Assembly (NCBI GenBank): GCA_019454625.1
Contig: JACFNY010000052.1
Span: forward strand, 1-9,940
From: Sphingomonadaceae bacterium
GTDB taxonomy: Bacteria; Pseudomonadota; Alphaproteobacteria; Sphingomonadales; Sphingomonadaceae
Length of the DNA stretch: 9,940 nt
Reading direction: 5' to 3'
Positions 1-7,631 of the stretch are shown piece by piece. How positions within the stretch are numbered: the first letter of the stretch is position 1; each line of letters starts with the position of its first letter. The position numbers and the translations under genes were made by a program. The notes under the pieces were generated by a model. It had not been told where the DNA came from and made no database searches. It was given only the letters and a program-made list of their open reading frames with translations.

Positions 1-1
1 G

Positions 2-3000
2 ATCGCGCTCCGGGTCAGCCGCCCGCTGCGGCCGCCGGCCGAGGAGATCGACGCTGCCGACAGGATGTTCCTGCGCGCGATGGCGCGCCGCAACTGGCTC
101 TTCTTCGAAAGCTTCGTGCGGCCGGAGGACAACTGGCTGCCGCCCGACAATTATCAGGAACCTCCCGACGAGGACACGGCGCACCGGACATCACCCACCA
201 ACATCGGCATGATGATGCTCTCGGTGCTGACCGCGTGGAAGCTCGGCCACATCGGGCTCAACGAGGCCGAGATGCGGCTGCGCAATGCGCTCGATGCCAT
301 CGACCGGCTCGAACGTTACCGGGGCCACGTTCTCAACTGGTACGACACGCGGACGTTGCAGCCGCTGGAGCCGCGCTACGTCTCCACGGTCGACAGCGGC
401 AATCTCGCGGTCAGCCTTGTCGTCGTCCAGCAGGCGTTCCGGGAGGCCGCGCGCGGACCGGCGGCCGGTGACGAGTCATGGCCGGGCCTTCTGGACGTGA
501 TCGACCTGCTCGACGAAGCGATCGGCAAGGCCGGTCTGCCGCCTTCCCCGGACTGCGATACGCTCGTCGCGGCGATGCGCGGCGTCGCGGCCGCGCCCGG
601 ACAGGACGACATGCGCCGCACCGGGCATCTCGACACCCTGTGCGATGCCGACGCTCCGGCGCTGCGGCATCTGGTCCATGACCGCATCTCGAACGCCGGG
701 AACGCCGATACCGAGGCGCTGCGCGACGTGCAGATCTGGCTGGAGCGGCTCGACCACCACCTGATGAGCATGAGGCGCGATCTCCGGATGTTCTCGCCGT
801 GGCAGCCGCTGATCGCCCATCCTCCAGCCGATTGCCGGGAATTCACCGAACGGATCGCGGCGGCGCTGACGGCCGCCGCGACGACCTTGGCGCCGAACGG
901 CGCGCTGGATGCCGCCCGCGCCATGATCGAGGCTTCCATCGCGCCGCTCGCCCCGTCCGAAGCCCGCACATGGATGGAGGACGTCCGCTCCGCGATCGGG
1001 AGCGGTATCGCGGCGCGACAGGCACTGCGCGAGCGTCTGGAGTCGGTCGCCGGGCGGGCGGGCGCCCTTGCCCGCGGCATGGACTTCGCCCTGCTTTTCG
1101 ACGCGAACAGCCGGCTCTTCCATATCGGCTACAATCTCAGCGCCGACCGGATTGATCCCCACCACTACGACCTGCTGGCGAGCGAGGCCCGGCTGGCGAG
1201 CTTTTTCGCCATCGCCAAGGGCGACGTCGCGCCCGGGCACTGGTTCTATCTCGGGCGTCCGATCACGAAGAAGGCATCCGGGCTGGCGCTCGTGTCATGG
1301 AACGGGTCGATGTTCGAGTATCTGATGCCGAACCTGTTCCTGCGCAGCGACCCGGAAACACTGCTCGGACAGAGCGACCGGACGGCGGTCGATGTGCAGG
1401 GCGCCTTCGCGCGCGCCCGCGACATGCCCTGGGGCATATCGGAATCGTCCTATGCCGCGATGGGGCAGGACCGGATCTATCGCTACCACGCCTTCGGCGT
1501 GCCCGACCTCGGACTGCGGCGCGGGCTGGGGCGCGACCTCGTCATCGCGCCCTACGCGACCGCGCTGGCGCTTGCGGTCCGCCCCGGCATGGCGGTACGG
1601 AACCTTCGCGCGCTCGCCGGGCTCGGCCTCGTCGGCCGGTACGGCTTCTACGAGGCCGCGGACTTCACGCCCGAACGCAGACCGGCAGGAGACGATTTCG
1701 CGCTCGTCCGGTCCTACATGGCGCATCATCACGGCATGAGCCTCGCGGCGATGGGCAATGCGCTATGCGGCGACATGTTCGTCAAATGGTTCCACGCCGA
1801 TCCGCATATCCGGACGATCGACCTGCTGCTCAACGAGCGCATCCCGTGGGAGCTTCCCCCGGAAATCTCCCGCGTCGAGATCCGGGAGGCGGCCCCAGTG
1901 CCGGCGGGCGCCGTTCCGCACCTGCACGGCTGGAGCCCGAACGCGGCCGGGGCCGCGCGGGCGTGGCACGCCATCGGCAACGGTCGGCTCACCACCCGCC
2001 TCGCGGCCGACGGCAGGGGCAGCCTGCACTGGCAGGGCTTCGCGCTCACCCGGACGGAGGAAACCGACGCCTCGGCCGGCTACTGGATCCATCTGCGCGA
2101 TCGCGAGACCGGCCGGAGTTGGCCGGTGACGGCGGACCCCGCGGGCGCAGGCGATGCGCAGGTGCTGTTTCACGCGCACCGGGCGGAATTCCATCGCCGC
2201 GAGAACGGCATTGCCGCGACCATGACAATCGGCGTCGCGCACGGCGACGATCTCGAAATCCGCCGGATAACGCTGGTGAACGAAAGCCACCGTCCGCGCA
2301 CGGTCGATCTCACCAGCTATGCCGAGGTGGTGCTCGCGCCGCCGTCCGATGCCGCCCGCCACCCGGCGTTCAGCAAGCTCTTCGTCGGCAGCGAGCAGTT
2401 GCCCGGTCTGAACGGCCTGATGTTCGCGCGCCGCCCGCGCGACCCTGCCGAACGTCCGCCAGTGCTGCTGCATCGGTTCATCGCCGACGATCAGGATATT
2501 GTCCCGCTCGGCGCCGAGACCGATCGCGGCGTCTTTCTCGGCCGTCACCGCGACGCCGGTTCCGCCGCCGCGATGCGCGCGCACAGGCTGTCGGGAAGCA
2601 GCGGCTGGACTCTCGATCCCGCCTTCGCCCTGCGCGCGGAGCTGGAGCTTCCCGCCTATGGGCGGCGCGAGATCGCGTTCCTGACGATCGCCGCCGGATC
2701 GCGCGCATCGGCGCTGGAAATCGCCGAGCGGTACACGACCCTGTCCGCGCTCGACTGGGCGATGAACGATGCGGAAGGCGCCGCCGCGCGCGAGATGCAC
2801 GCGCTCGGGCTGCCGCCGGGCCATGTTCCGCTGGCCCAGCAGATGCTGTCGCGGCTCCTGCAAGGCGAGCCTGCATCATCCGCGTCGGGGTTCGATCCCC
2901 GGCAATGGAGGGGCGATCTGTGGGCGCTCGGCATCTCCGGCGACCACCCCGTGCTTCTGCTGCGCGCGGGCGACGGCCAGCGCAGCGCGGTGCTGCGCTT

Positions 3001-5812
3001 CCTCCTCGCCGTGAAGACGCTCTGGCGGAACCGCGGCGTCACGGTCGATCTGGTGATCGCCCACGAGGGTACGGCGGGCTATCTGGAACCGGTGCGCGAG
3101 CGGTTGCTGGACGTGCTGCGCGAGACCGGCGCGCACGAACAGCTCGGCCTGAACGGCGGCGTCCATCTGGTCGGCATCGGCCATTCCGATGCCGGACGCG
3201 CGCTCCTCATCGAACGCATCGCGCAGATCGTGCTCGATGAAGGCACCGGTCCCCCCGGCGACCAGCTCCGGCACGACACACCCGGCATCCACGGTCCGCG
3301 CTTCTCGCCGGTTGTCGCACCGTCCGCCCCGGCACCGGCGCCGGGCCTTTCCCGTCCGGAGGAACTGGTCTTCGACAACGGCTTCGGCGGGTTCGCGGAG
3401 ACCGGGGACTACGTGATCCATCAGGAGGCCGGGGAAACGACGCCCGCGCCGTGGGCGAACGTGCTGGCGAATGAAATCTTCGGCACGATCGTGACCGAAG
3501 CGGGCCTCGGCTTCAGCTGGGCAGTCAACAGCGGCGAGAACCGCCTGACGCCGTGGAGCAACGACCCGGTCCGCGATTCCCCGGCCGAATGCCTCTATCT
3601 GCGCGACGAGGAAAACGCGCGGATGTGGACGCCGACGCCGCAGCCCGTCGGTCGCGACTCGGCCTGCCGCGTGCGGCACGGCGCCGGTCACACGACCTGG
3701 GAAAGGACCAGCGAGGAGCTCGAGCAGGAGCTTCTCGCCTTCGTTCCGGTGGACGACCCGGTGAAGATCGTCCGGTTGCGGCTGCGCAACCTGCTGCCGC
3801 GCGCGCGGCGGATCACCGCCACCTATTATGCCGAATGGCTGCTCGGCGCGGTGAACGGCGAACCGGCGCCGCTGCGCACGGCCGACTACGATCCCTCGAT
3901 CCATGCGCTGCTCGCGAACAATCCCTGGACCGAGGACTTCCGCGAACGCACGGCCTTCCTGACCAGCAACCTGCCGCCGCACAGTCTCACGACATCGCGA
4001 TCCGGCTTCCTCGGCAGCGCCGACGATCCCCGCCGCCCGGAAGCGCTTCTGAACTGGGATCTCGGCGGTCGCCAGCGGTCCTCCGGCGCCGATTGCTGCG
4101 CCGCCCTGCAGGTGCATCTCGACATCACGCCGGGCGCGACGGCGGAGGTCGTGTTCGTGCTCGGACAGGGAGACGACCGCGCCCACGCGCGCGCGCTGGC
4201 GCGCCGCTGGCAGGATGCTGCCGGAACGGAGAGCGCCCGGTTGCAATGCCGCGACGACTGGGAGCGGCGGCTCGGCGCGGTCACGGTGAGGACGCCCGAC
4301 CCGGCGTTCGATCTCATGATCAACCGCTGGCTCCCCTATCAGGCAGCCAGTGCGCGGATACGGGCGCGCGCAGGCTTCTACCAGGCGGGCGGGGCCTTCG
4401 GCTTCCGCGACCAGCTCCAGGACGTGCTGGCATTCCTCCACGCCGATCCCGGTCTGGTGCGCCGTCACATCCTCACCGCCGCCGCGCATCAGTTCGAGGA
4501 AGGCGACGTCCTCCATTGGTGGCATCCGCCGTCCGGGCGCGGCGTGAGGACGCATTGCTCTGACGACATGCTGTGGCTGCCCTATGCCGTCGCCGCCTAT
4601 GTGGAGGCGACGGGCGACGCCGCTATCCTGTCGGAGGAGGTCGCGTTCCTGCGAGGCCCCGCGCTCGATGAGAAAGAGGCCGACCGCTATGCGCACTTCG
4701 ACCCGACCGACTACAAACGGTCGCTGTTCGAACATTGCGAGCGCGCCCTCGACCGCGCCTACCGGCTGGGGGCGCACGGGCTGCCGCTGATCGGGACCGG
4801 CGACTGGAACGACGGCATGAACCGCGTGGGCGCGCACGGCCGGGGCGAAAGCGTCTGGATGGGCTGGTTCCTGACGGCGACCGTCGGCGGTTTCACGCGC
4901 CTGTGCGACCGGCTCGACCGGCCCGACCTTGCGGACCTGTGGAAGGCGCGCGCCACGGCTCTTGTCGAGGCCGTCGAGCGTGCGGGCTGGGACGGCGACT
5001 GGTATCTGCGCGCCTTCGACGACGACGGCCGGCCGTGGGGCTCCGCCGCGAACGACGAATGCCGGATCGATTCGATCGCCCAGTCCTGGTCCGTGCTGTC
5101 GGGCGCTGCGGACCCCGATCGCGCGGCGCGGGCGATGGCCTCGGCGCGCGAGCATCTAGTCCGCGAGGGCGACGCGCTCGTTCGCCTGCTCGATCCGCCC
5201 TTCGACCGGACGCCGCGCGATCCGGGATACATCAAGGCCTATCCGCCAGGCATCCGCGAGAACGGCGGCCAGTATACCCATGCCGCCGCATGGCTGGGCA
5301 TGGCGTTCGCCCGGCTGGGCAACGGCGACGGCGCGAAGGCCCTGTTCGATAGGATCAACCCGATCAACCGGGCGGCGACACGCGAGGACGCCCTGCGCTA
5401 CCGGCTGGAGCCTTATGTCGTCGCGGGCGATGTCGCGGGCGAGCCGCCGCATGTCGGGCGCGGGGGCTGGAGCTGGTATACCGGCGCCGCCGGATGGACG
5501 TGGCGGCTCGGCGTTGAGGAGATTCTGGGGATACGCCTCGTCGAGGGCCGCGTGCGGATCGCGCCGTGCCTGCCCGCGGTCTGGCCCGGCTTCGAAGCGA
5601 TCCTGAGAAAGCCGACGGGTGCGCTCCGCATCATCGTCGACACGCCGGACGGGGCAGTCTCCGGCCGCGCCGAAATCACGCTCGACGGCGCCCCGTGGAA
5701 CGAGGATTGTGTCCCGTTCCCCGAGGACGGGTCGATGCGCGAAGTCCGCGTGCGGCTACCGCGCTCGGCGCAAGGCCCACGGGCGCGCCGGGGCAGCCCG
5801 CGTGCAGGGTGA
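2..5812 (+). CDS. ndvB: Cyclic beta-1,2-glucan synthase (NdvB/Cgs type), C-terminal part, 5' truncated by window
   Basis: This family makes periplasmic cyclic beta-1,2-glucans: an N-terminal GT84 domain elongates the chain and a C-terminal GH94 domain controls its length by phosphorolysis. The frame is open from base 2, so the ATG at 65 is internal. Of 1936 visible residues (numbered from base 2), FFESFVRPEDNWLPPDN (34-50) and HRTSPTNIG are family hallmarks. A helical stretch follows (~150-350). A glycoamylase-like domain spans ~361-600, with LFHIGYN, YYDLLASEARLASF, WNGSMFEYLMP and AHHHGMS (574-580). GH94-like beta domains lie at ~655-900, a linker at ~1000-1090, and the second GH94 unit starts at PEELVFDNGFGGF (1119). 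Its (alpha/alpha)6 catalytic part has FYQAGGAFGFRDQLQD, HWWHPPSGRG (1505 on) and GTGDWNDGMN, whose acidic pair D1601/D1604 includes the position of the GH94 general acid. Relatives have ~2800 residues, so ~900 (with GT84) probably lie upstream. No frameshift is seen. The family identification is firm; cyclic product formation is inferred. Confidence 0.95.
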   Translation: MALRVSRPLRPPAEEIDAADRMFLRAMARRNWLFFESFVRPEDNWLPPDNYQEPPDEDTAHRTSPTNIGMMMLSVLTAWKLGHIGLNEAEMRLRNALDAIDRLERYRGHVLNWYDTRTLQPLEPRYVSTVDSGNLAVSLVVVQQAFREAARGPAAGDESWPGLLDVIDLLDEAIGKAGLPPSPDCDTLVAAMRGVAAAPGQDDMRRTGHLDTLCDADAPALRHLVHDRISNAGNADTEALRDVQIWLERLDHHLMSMRRDLRMFSPWQPLIAHPPADCREFTERIAAALTAAATTLAPNGALDAARAMIEASIAPLAPSEARTWMEDVRSAIGSGIAARQALRERLESVAGRAGALARGMDFALLFDANSRLFHIGYNLSADRIDPHHYDLLASEARLASFFAIAKGDVAPGHWFYLGRPITKKASGLALVSWNGSMFEYLMPNLFLRSDPETLLGQSDRTAVDVQGAFARARDMPWGISESSYAAMGQDRIYRYHAFGVPDLGLRRGLGRDLVIAPYATALALAVRPGMAVRNLRALAGLGLVGRYGFYEAADFTPERRPAGDDFALVRSYMAHHHGMSLAAMGNALCGDMFVKWFHADPHIRTIDLLLNERIPWELPPEISRVEIREAAPVPAGAVPHLHGWSPNAAGAARAWHAIGNGRLTTRLAADGRGSLHWQGFALTRTEETDASAGYWIHLRDRETGRSWPVTADPAGAGDAQVLFHAHRAEFHRRENGIAATMTIGVAHGDDLEIRRITLVNESHRPRTVDLTSYAEVVLAPPSDAARHPAFSKLFVGSEQLPGLNGLMFARRPRDPAERPPVLLHRFIADDQDIVPLGAETDRGVFLGRHRDAGSAAAMRAHRLSGSSGWTLDPAFALRAELELPAYGRREIAFLTIAAGSRASALEIAERYTTLSALDWAMNDAEGAAAREMHALGLPPGHVPLAQQMLSRLLQGEPASSASGFDPRQWRGDLWALGISGDHPVLLLRAGDGQRSAVLRFLLAVKTLWRNRGVTVDLVIAHEGTAGYLEPVRERLLDVLRETGAHEQLGLNGGVHLVGIGHSDAGRALLIERIAQIVLDEGTGPPGDQLRHDTPGIHGPRFSPVVAPSAPAPAPGLSRPEELVFDNGFGGFAETGDYVIHQEAGETTPAPWANVLANEIFGTIVTEAGLGFSWAVNSGENRLTPWSNDPVRDSPAECLYLRDEENARMWTPTPQPVGRDSACRVRHGAGHTTWERTSEELEQELLAFVPVDDPVKIVRLRLRNLLPRARRITATYYAEWLLGAVNGEPAPLRTADYDPSIHALLANNPWTEDFRERTAFLTSNLPPHSLTTSRSGFLGSADDPRRPEALLNWDLGGRQRSSGADCCAALQVHLDITPGATAEVVFVLGQGDDRAHARALARRWQDAAGTESARLQCRDDWERRLGAVTVRTPDPAFDLMINRWLPYQAASARIRARAGFYQAGGAFGFRDQLQDVLAFLHADPGLVRRHILTAAAHQFEEGDVLHWWHPPSGRGVRTHCSDDMLWLPYAVAAYVEATGDAAILSEEVAFLRGPALDEKEADRYAHFDPTDYKRSLFEHCERALDRAYRLGAHGLPLIGTGDWNDGMNRVGAHGRGESVWMGWFLTATVGGFTRLCDRLDRPDLADLWKARATALVEAVERAGWDGDWYLRAFDDDGRPWGSAANDECRIDSIAQSWSVLSGAADPDRAARAMASAREHLVREGDALVRLLDPPFDRTPRDPGYIKAYPPGIRENGGQYTHAAAWLGMAFARLGNGDGAKALFDRINPINRAATREDALRYRLEPYVVAGDVAGEPPHVGRGGWSWYTGAAGWTWRLGVEEILGIRLVEGRVRIAPCLPAVWPGFEAILRKPTGALRIIVDTPDGAVSGRAEITLDGAPWNEDCVPFPEDGSMREVRVRLPRSAQGPRARRGSPRAG

Positions 5813-5846
5813 GCGGATATAGTTGGCTACGCCGGAAAGATGAATG
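5813..5846. other. 34-base convergent intergenic gap
   Basis: This is the only sequence between the TGA of the glucan synthase (+) and the TGA of fecR (-). It contains no stable inverted repeat followed by a T-run on either strand, and none is obvious in the flanking gene ends. Transcripts from the two sides therefore probably overlap at their 3' ends, or stop by a Rho-dependent route. This was judged by eye, without folding calculations. Confidence 0.6.
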
Positions 5847-6908
5847 TCATTTCGGTGCGGACAAGACCAGATGACCCGGTACGACCTCCGTCACTTCGAC
5901 ACCCGTCATGATGTGCAGCGCTTCGACGAAACCCTCGACCTCGCCCGCCTTGAAGTAGCCCGCAATGGGAATGTCGCGGAGGTCGTCACCGCGAATCTCG
6001 ATATCGACGTCCGAATAGCGGCCGACCTCGACAACGACTTCCGAAAGCGGCTCGCCGGCGAAGGCAAGCATACCTTCCCGCCACGAGAGTTTCCGATCAA
6101 TCTCGGCGGGCGTCACATGCTCCAGCAGTTCGACCTGATCGGAAGAGAAGAGCCCGCTCTGGCCGGCCGTCAATTCCATGACGGTGGCGCCCGGCGCCTT
6201 CTTGATGCGCACATTGGCCGGCGGCGATGCCAGTGACAGGGCGACGCGCCCTTCCGAAACCATGACATCCAGCTTGTCCGCCTTGAGGCGAACCGAAAAA
6301 GCCGTGCCGACCGCTTTCACGACGCCGTTGCCCGCATACACCGAAAACGGTTTGGATTTGTCCGGCGCGACTTCGAAAAACGCTTCGCCCTGCAACAGCG
6401 TGATGCGCCGCTCCGTCGCGGTGAAGGCGGCGGCGATCCGGCTATCCGTATTGAGCGTCACCCGCGAGCCGTCGGGCAGGTTCACGATTTCATGCCCGCC
6501 CACCTCCGTCCTGTAGTTTGCCGCAAAGGCCGAAGGCTGCGCTTCGAAGCCGGATGATCCCCAGTCCAGAAGCTGGCGGCCGGCAAATGCGCCGATCGCG
6601 ACGACGGCGATCAGCATTGCGGCAAGAAGAGGCAGCGCGGCACGCACGCGCTGACGGAATGGCGGGGCGGCATACATATCCCGAGACGCGTAGTCGTTCA
6701 GCCCCTCGAGGGCGTCGAGGCCGTCCCACAGGCGCGTGTAGCGTTCAAAGGCATCCCGATTATGATCGCTTTCCGCCTGCCAGCGCGCAAGCGCCGCATG
6801 TTCGGCGGGCGTCATCTCGCCGCCCTCCAGACGCGCAACCCATTCGGCGGCTTCCGCCTCGCTCTTCTTCATGTCGGGAAGAAGGTAGATGTTGTCCGGC
6901 TCAGTCAT
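5847..6908 (-). CDS. FecR-family anti-sigma factor / transmembrane signal transducer
   Basis: FecR-type proteins sit in the inner membrane and relay a signal from an outer-membrane TonB-dependent receptor to a partner ECF sigma factor. The 353-residue product shows the full layout. An N-terminal cytoplasmic DUF4880-like segment (~15-70: AAEWVARLEGGEMTPAEH, ARWQAESDHNRDAF) is followed by one membrane helix (~89-110, ALPLLAAMLIAVVAIGAF). The periplasmic FecR domain spans ~137-225 (VNLPDGSRVTLNTDSRI, LLQGEAFFEV, VKAVGTAFSVR). The C-terminal STN/DUF4974-like domain spans ~275-350 (LAFAGEPLSEVVVEVGRYSD, IPIAGYFKAGEVEGFVEAL). The ATG at 6908 was chosen because the DUF4880 homology begins just after it and it overlaps the sigma stop by 8 bases (ATGACTGA), implying translational coupling. 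A weak GGAAG lies 12 bases upstream. The frame stays open upstream to 7013, but that stretch lies inside the sigma gene and looks unlike FecR. No TonB-dependent receptor follows; the neighbouring gene is convergent. Confidence 0.92.
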   Translation of the reverse strand: MTEPDNIYLLPDMKKSEAEAAEWVARLEGGEMTPAEHAALARWQAESDHNRDAFERYTRLWDGLDALEGLNDYASRDMYAAPPFRQRVRAALPLLAAMLIAVVAIGAFAGRQLLDWGSSGFEAQPSAFAANYRTEVGGHEIVNLPDGSRVTLNTDSRIAAAFTATERRITLLQGEAFFEVAPDKSKPFSVYAGNGVVKAVGTAFSVRLKADKLDVMVSEGRVALSLASPPANVRIKKAPGATVMELTAGQSGLFSSDQVELLEHVTPAEIDRKLSWREGMLAFAGEPLSEVVVEVGRYSDVDIEIRGDDLRDIPIAGYFKAGEVEGFVEALHIMTGVEVTEVVPGHLVLSAPK

Positions 6909-7515
6909 TGATCTTGCGCGCTTCCATTTCGGCGTCGGCCCGGGCAGCCATTCTGAGCACCGTTCCTGTCTGTGGCTTCGCCGCGCGGGGAGCTCCGAAC
7001 TCGGTCGGGTCATAGCCCTGATCCCGCAAATAGGCGTTGCAGGCCGTCAATGCCGCGGCGACGCGTTTTTCGACCGTGCTAAGCGAAACATCAAGCCTCG
7101 CCGCGATCTGCTTGAACTTCAGCTTTTCGACCTTGCACATCAGCAGCGCCTGACGCAGCTCCGGTTTCAGGCTGGCGATCGCCTGGGACAGGACGAACAG
7201 CTTTCGCCGACCGTCGACCTGATCCTCGACAGTCCCATGCCGCTCATCCGCAAAGACGTCCGACCGCCCGGAATCCTCGAACGATTCCGTCGCGCTGTGC
7301 GCCTTGCGCGCCGCCTCGCTGATGGCGAGGTTTTTCGTCACCCGAACGAGAAAGGCCCTCGGGTTCCGGATGTCCTGCTTTTCGCTGGCCGCGTAGGCAC
7401 GCAGGAAGGCCTCCTGAACAAGATCCTCCACGTCGTCGCCGCGGCGGCGATAGCGCGCCGCCACCCGTCGGAGCGACGTTTCACATTCCAGGAAAGCGCG
7501 CAGCAGACCAGACAT
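6901..7515 (-). CDS. ECF (FecI-like) RNA polymerase sigma factor
   Basis: This 204-residue protein is predicted to direct RNA polymerase to a small set of promoters when released or activated by its FecR partner, which follows with an 8-base overlap. Region 2 covers ~13-75 (RRGDDVEDLVQEAFLRAY, then NPRAFLVRVTKNLAISEAAR). A variable linker spans ~76-105. Region 4 covers ~108-160 (LSQAIASLKPELRQALLM) and ends in a helix-turn-helix (FKQIAARLDVSLSTVEKRVA, ~135-153), the form seen in FecI-type sigmas. The ATG at 7515 leaves the first region-2 helix intact; the next in-frame start, GTG at codon 18, would cut it. A GGGA at 7523-7526, 7 bases upstream, may be the ribosome-binding site. The ~40-residue tail after region 4 makes the protein longer than typical FecI proteins (about 165-180 residues). 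The U-tract of a terminator-like hairpin ends 11 bases before the ATG, so the promoter is probably further upstream. Target promoters are unknown. Confidence 0.93.
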   Translation of the reverse strand: MSGLLRAFLECETSLRRVAARYRRRGDDVEDLVQEAFLRAYAASEKQDIRNPRAFLVRVTKNLAISEAARKAHSATESFEDSGRSDVFADERHGTVEDQVDGRRKLFVLSQAIASLKPELRQALLMCKVEKLKFKQIAARLDVSLSTVEKRVAAALTACNAYLRDQGYDPTEFGAPRAAKPQTGTVLRMAARADAEMEARKIND

Positions 7516-7526
7516 CGGCCAATCCC

Positions 7527-7555
7527 AAAAAACGGCTCCCGGAGGTGTCCGGAAG
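7527..7555 (-). terminator. Intrinsic terminator (or attenuator) candidate upstream of the sigma gene
   Basis: On the minus strand CTTCCGGA (7555-7548) pairs with TCCGGGAG (7543-7536). This gives an 8-bp stem with one G-U wobble and a CACC loop, followed by CCG and six T (7532-7527). It is the only hairpin-plus-T-run I noticed in the window. It would end transcripts from the S9-M19 pair. Because only 11 bases separate the U-tract from the sigma ATG, it also sits in any sigma transcript that starts upstream, where it could act as an attenuator. The structure is read by eye and no folding energy was computed. Confidence 0.6.
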
Positions 7556-7571
7556 GTCCGAAGCTAGCACG

Positions 7572-7606
7572 CAAACCGCAAGCAGGCCATAATGCTCGGC
7601 GGTTTG
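7572..7606. repeat. 8-bp perfect inverted repeat forming an extended hairpin
   Basis: CAAACCGC (7572-7579) and GCGGTTTG (7599-7606) are perfect inverse complements separated by 19 bases. Inside them AGCA (7581-7584) and TGCT (7593-7596) can also pair, giving a 12-bp imperfect stem with a small internal bulge and an 8-base loop. It could be an RNA structure in the sigma leader, part of the 3' end of the M19 transcript, or a DNA-binding site for a dimeric regulator. Nothing in the sequence decides between these. Confidence 0.45.
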
Positions 7607-7631
7607 GTGACCTGTTGCCGTTCCGACGTCA

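Larger units (their letters stand above)
7516..7631 (-). promoter_or_regulatory. Leader/intergenic region between the M19 gene and the sigma gene
   Basis: This is the largest gap in the window (116 bases) and the most likely site of control for the sigma-fecR pair. Read on the minus strand it holds, in order, a long imperfect hairpin (7572-7606), a GC-rich hairpin followed by U6 (7527-7555), a GGGA possible ribosome-binding site (7523-7526) and the sigma ATG. I could not assign a sigma-70 or ECF promoter with confidence. Expression of the sigma gene may depend on read-through from the peptidase genes or on an unrecognised promoter upstream of the hairpins. Confidence 0.5.

Noticed and set aside
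65..67. ATG at 65 as the start of the glucan synthase
   Set aside because: The frame is open to base 2, and the upstream residues continue naturally into the FFESFVRPEDNW motif, which is internal in this family.
376..1240. Antisense open frames opposite the start of the visible glucan synthase
   Set aside because: Low-complexity translations without motifs, wholly covered by the conserved synthase frame.
1297..3240. Long open frame (647 codons) on the + strand inside the glucan synthase gene
   Set aside because: It lies in another frame of a gene with continuous, motif-supported homology. The translation is Arg/Pro/Ala-rich with no recognisable domain, as expected from high-GC codon use.
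2876..5155. Very long antisense open frame (759 codons) inside the glucan synthase gene
   Set aside because: Stop codons are rare on this strand because of the GC-rich codon pattern of the true gene. The translation has no domain-like motifs, and the opposite strand encodes the conserved GH94 region.
6909..7013. Extended N-terminus of FecR starting at 7013
   Set aside because: The extra 35 residues lie entirely within the sigma gene and do not resemble FecR. The ATG at 6908 fits the domain start and the usual small overlap.
7620..7624. GGAAC on the minus strand as an ECF -35 element for the sigma gene
   Set aside because: I see no matching -10 element (TCTnA or CGTC type) 16-17 bases downstream, and five bases alone are not evidence of a promoter.
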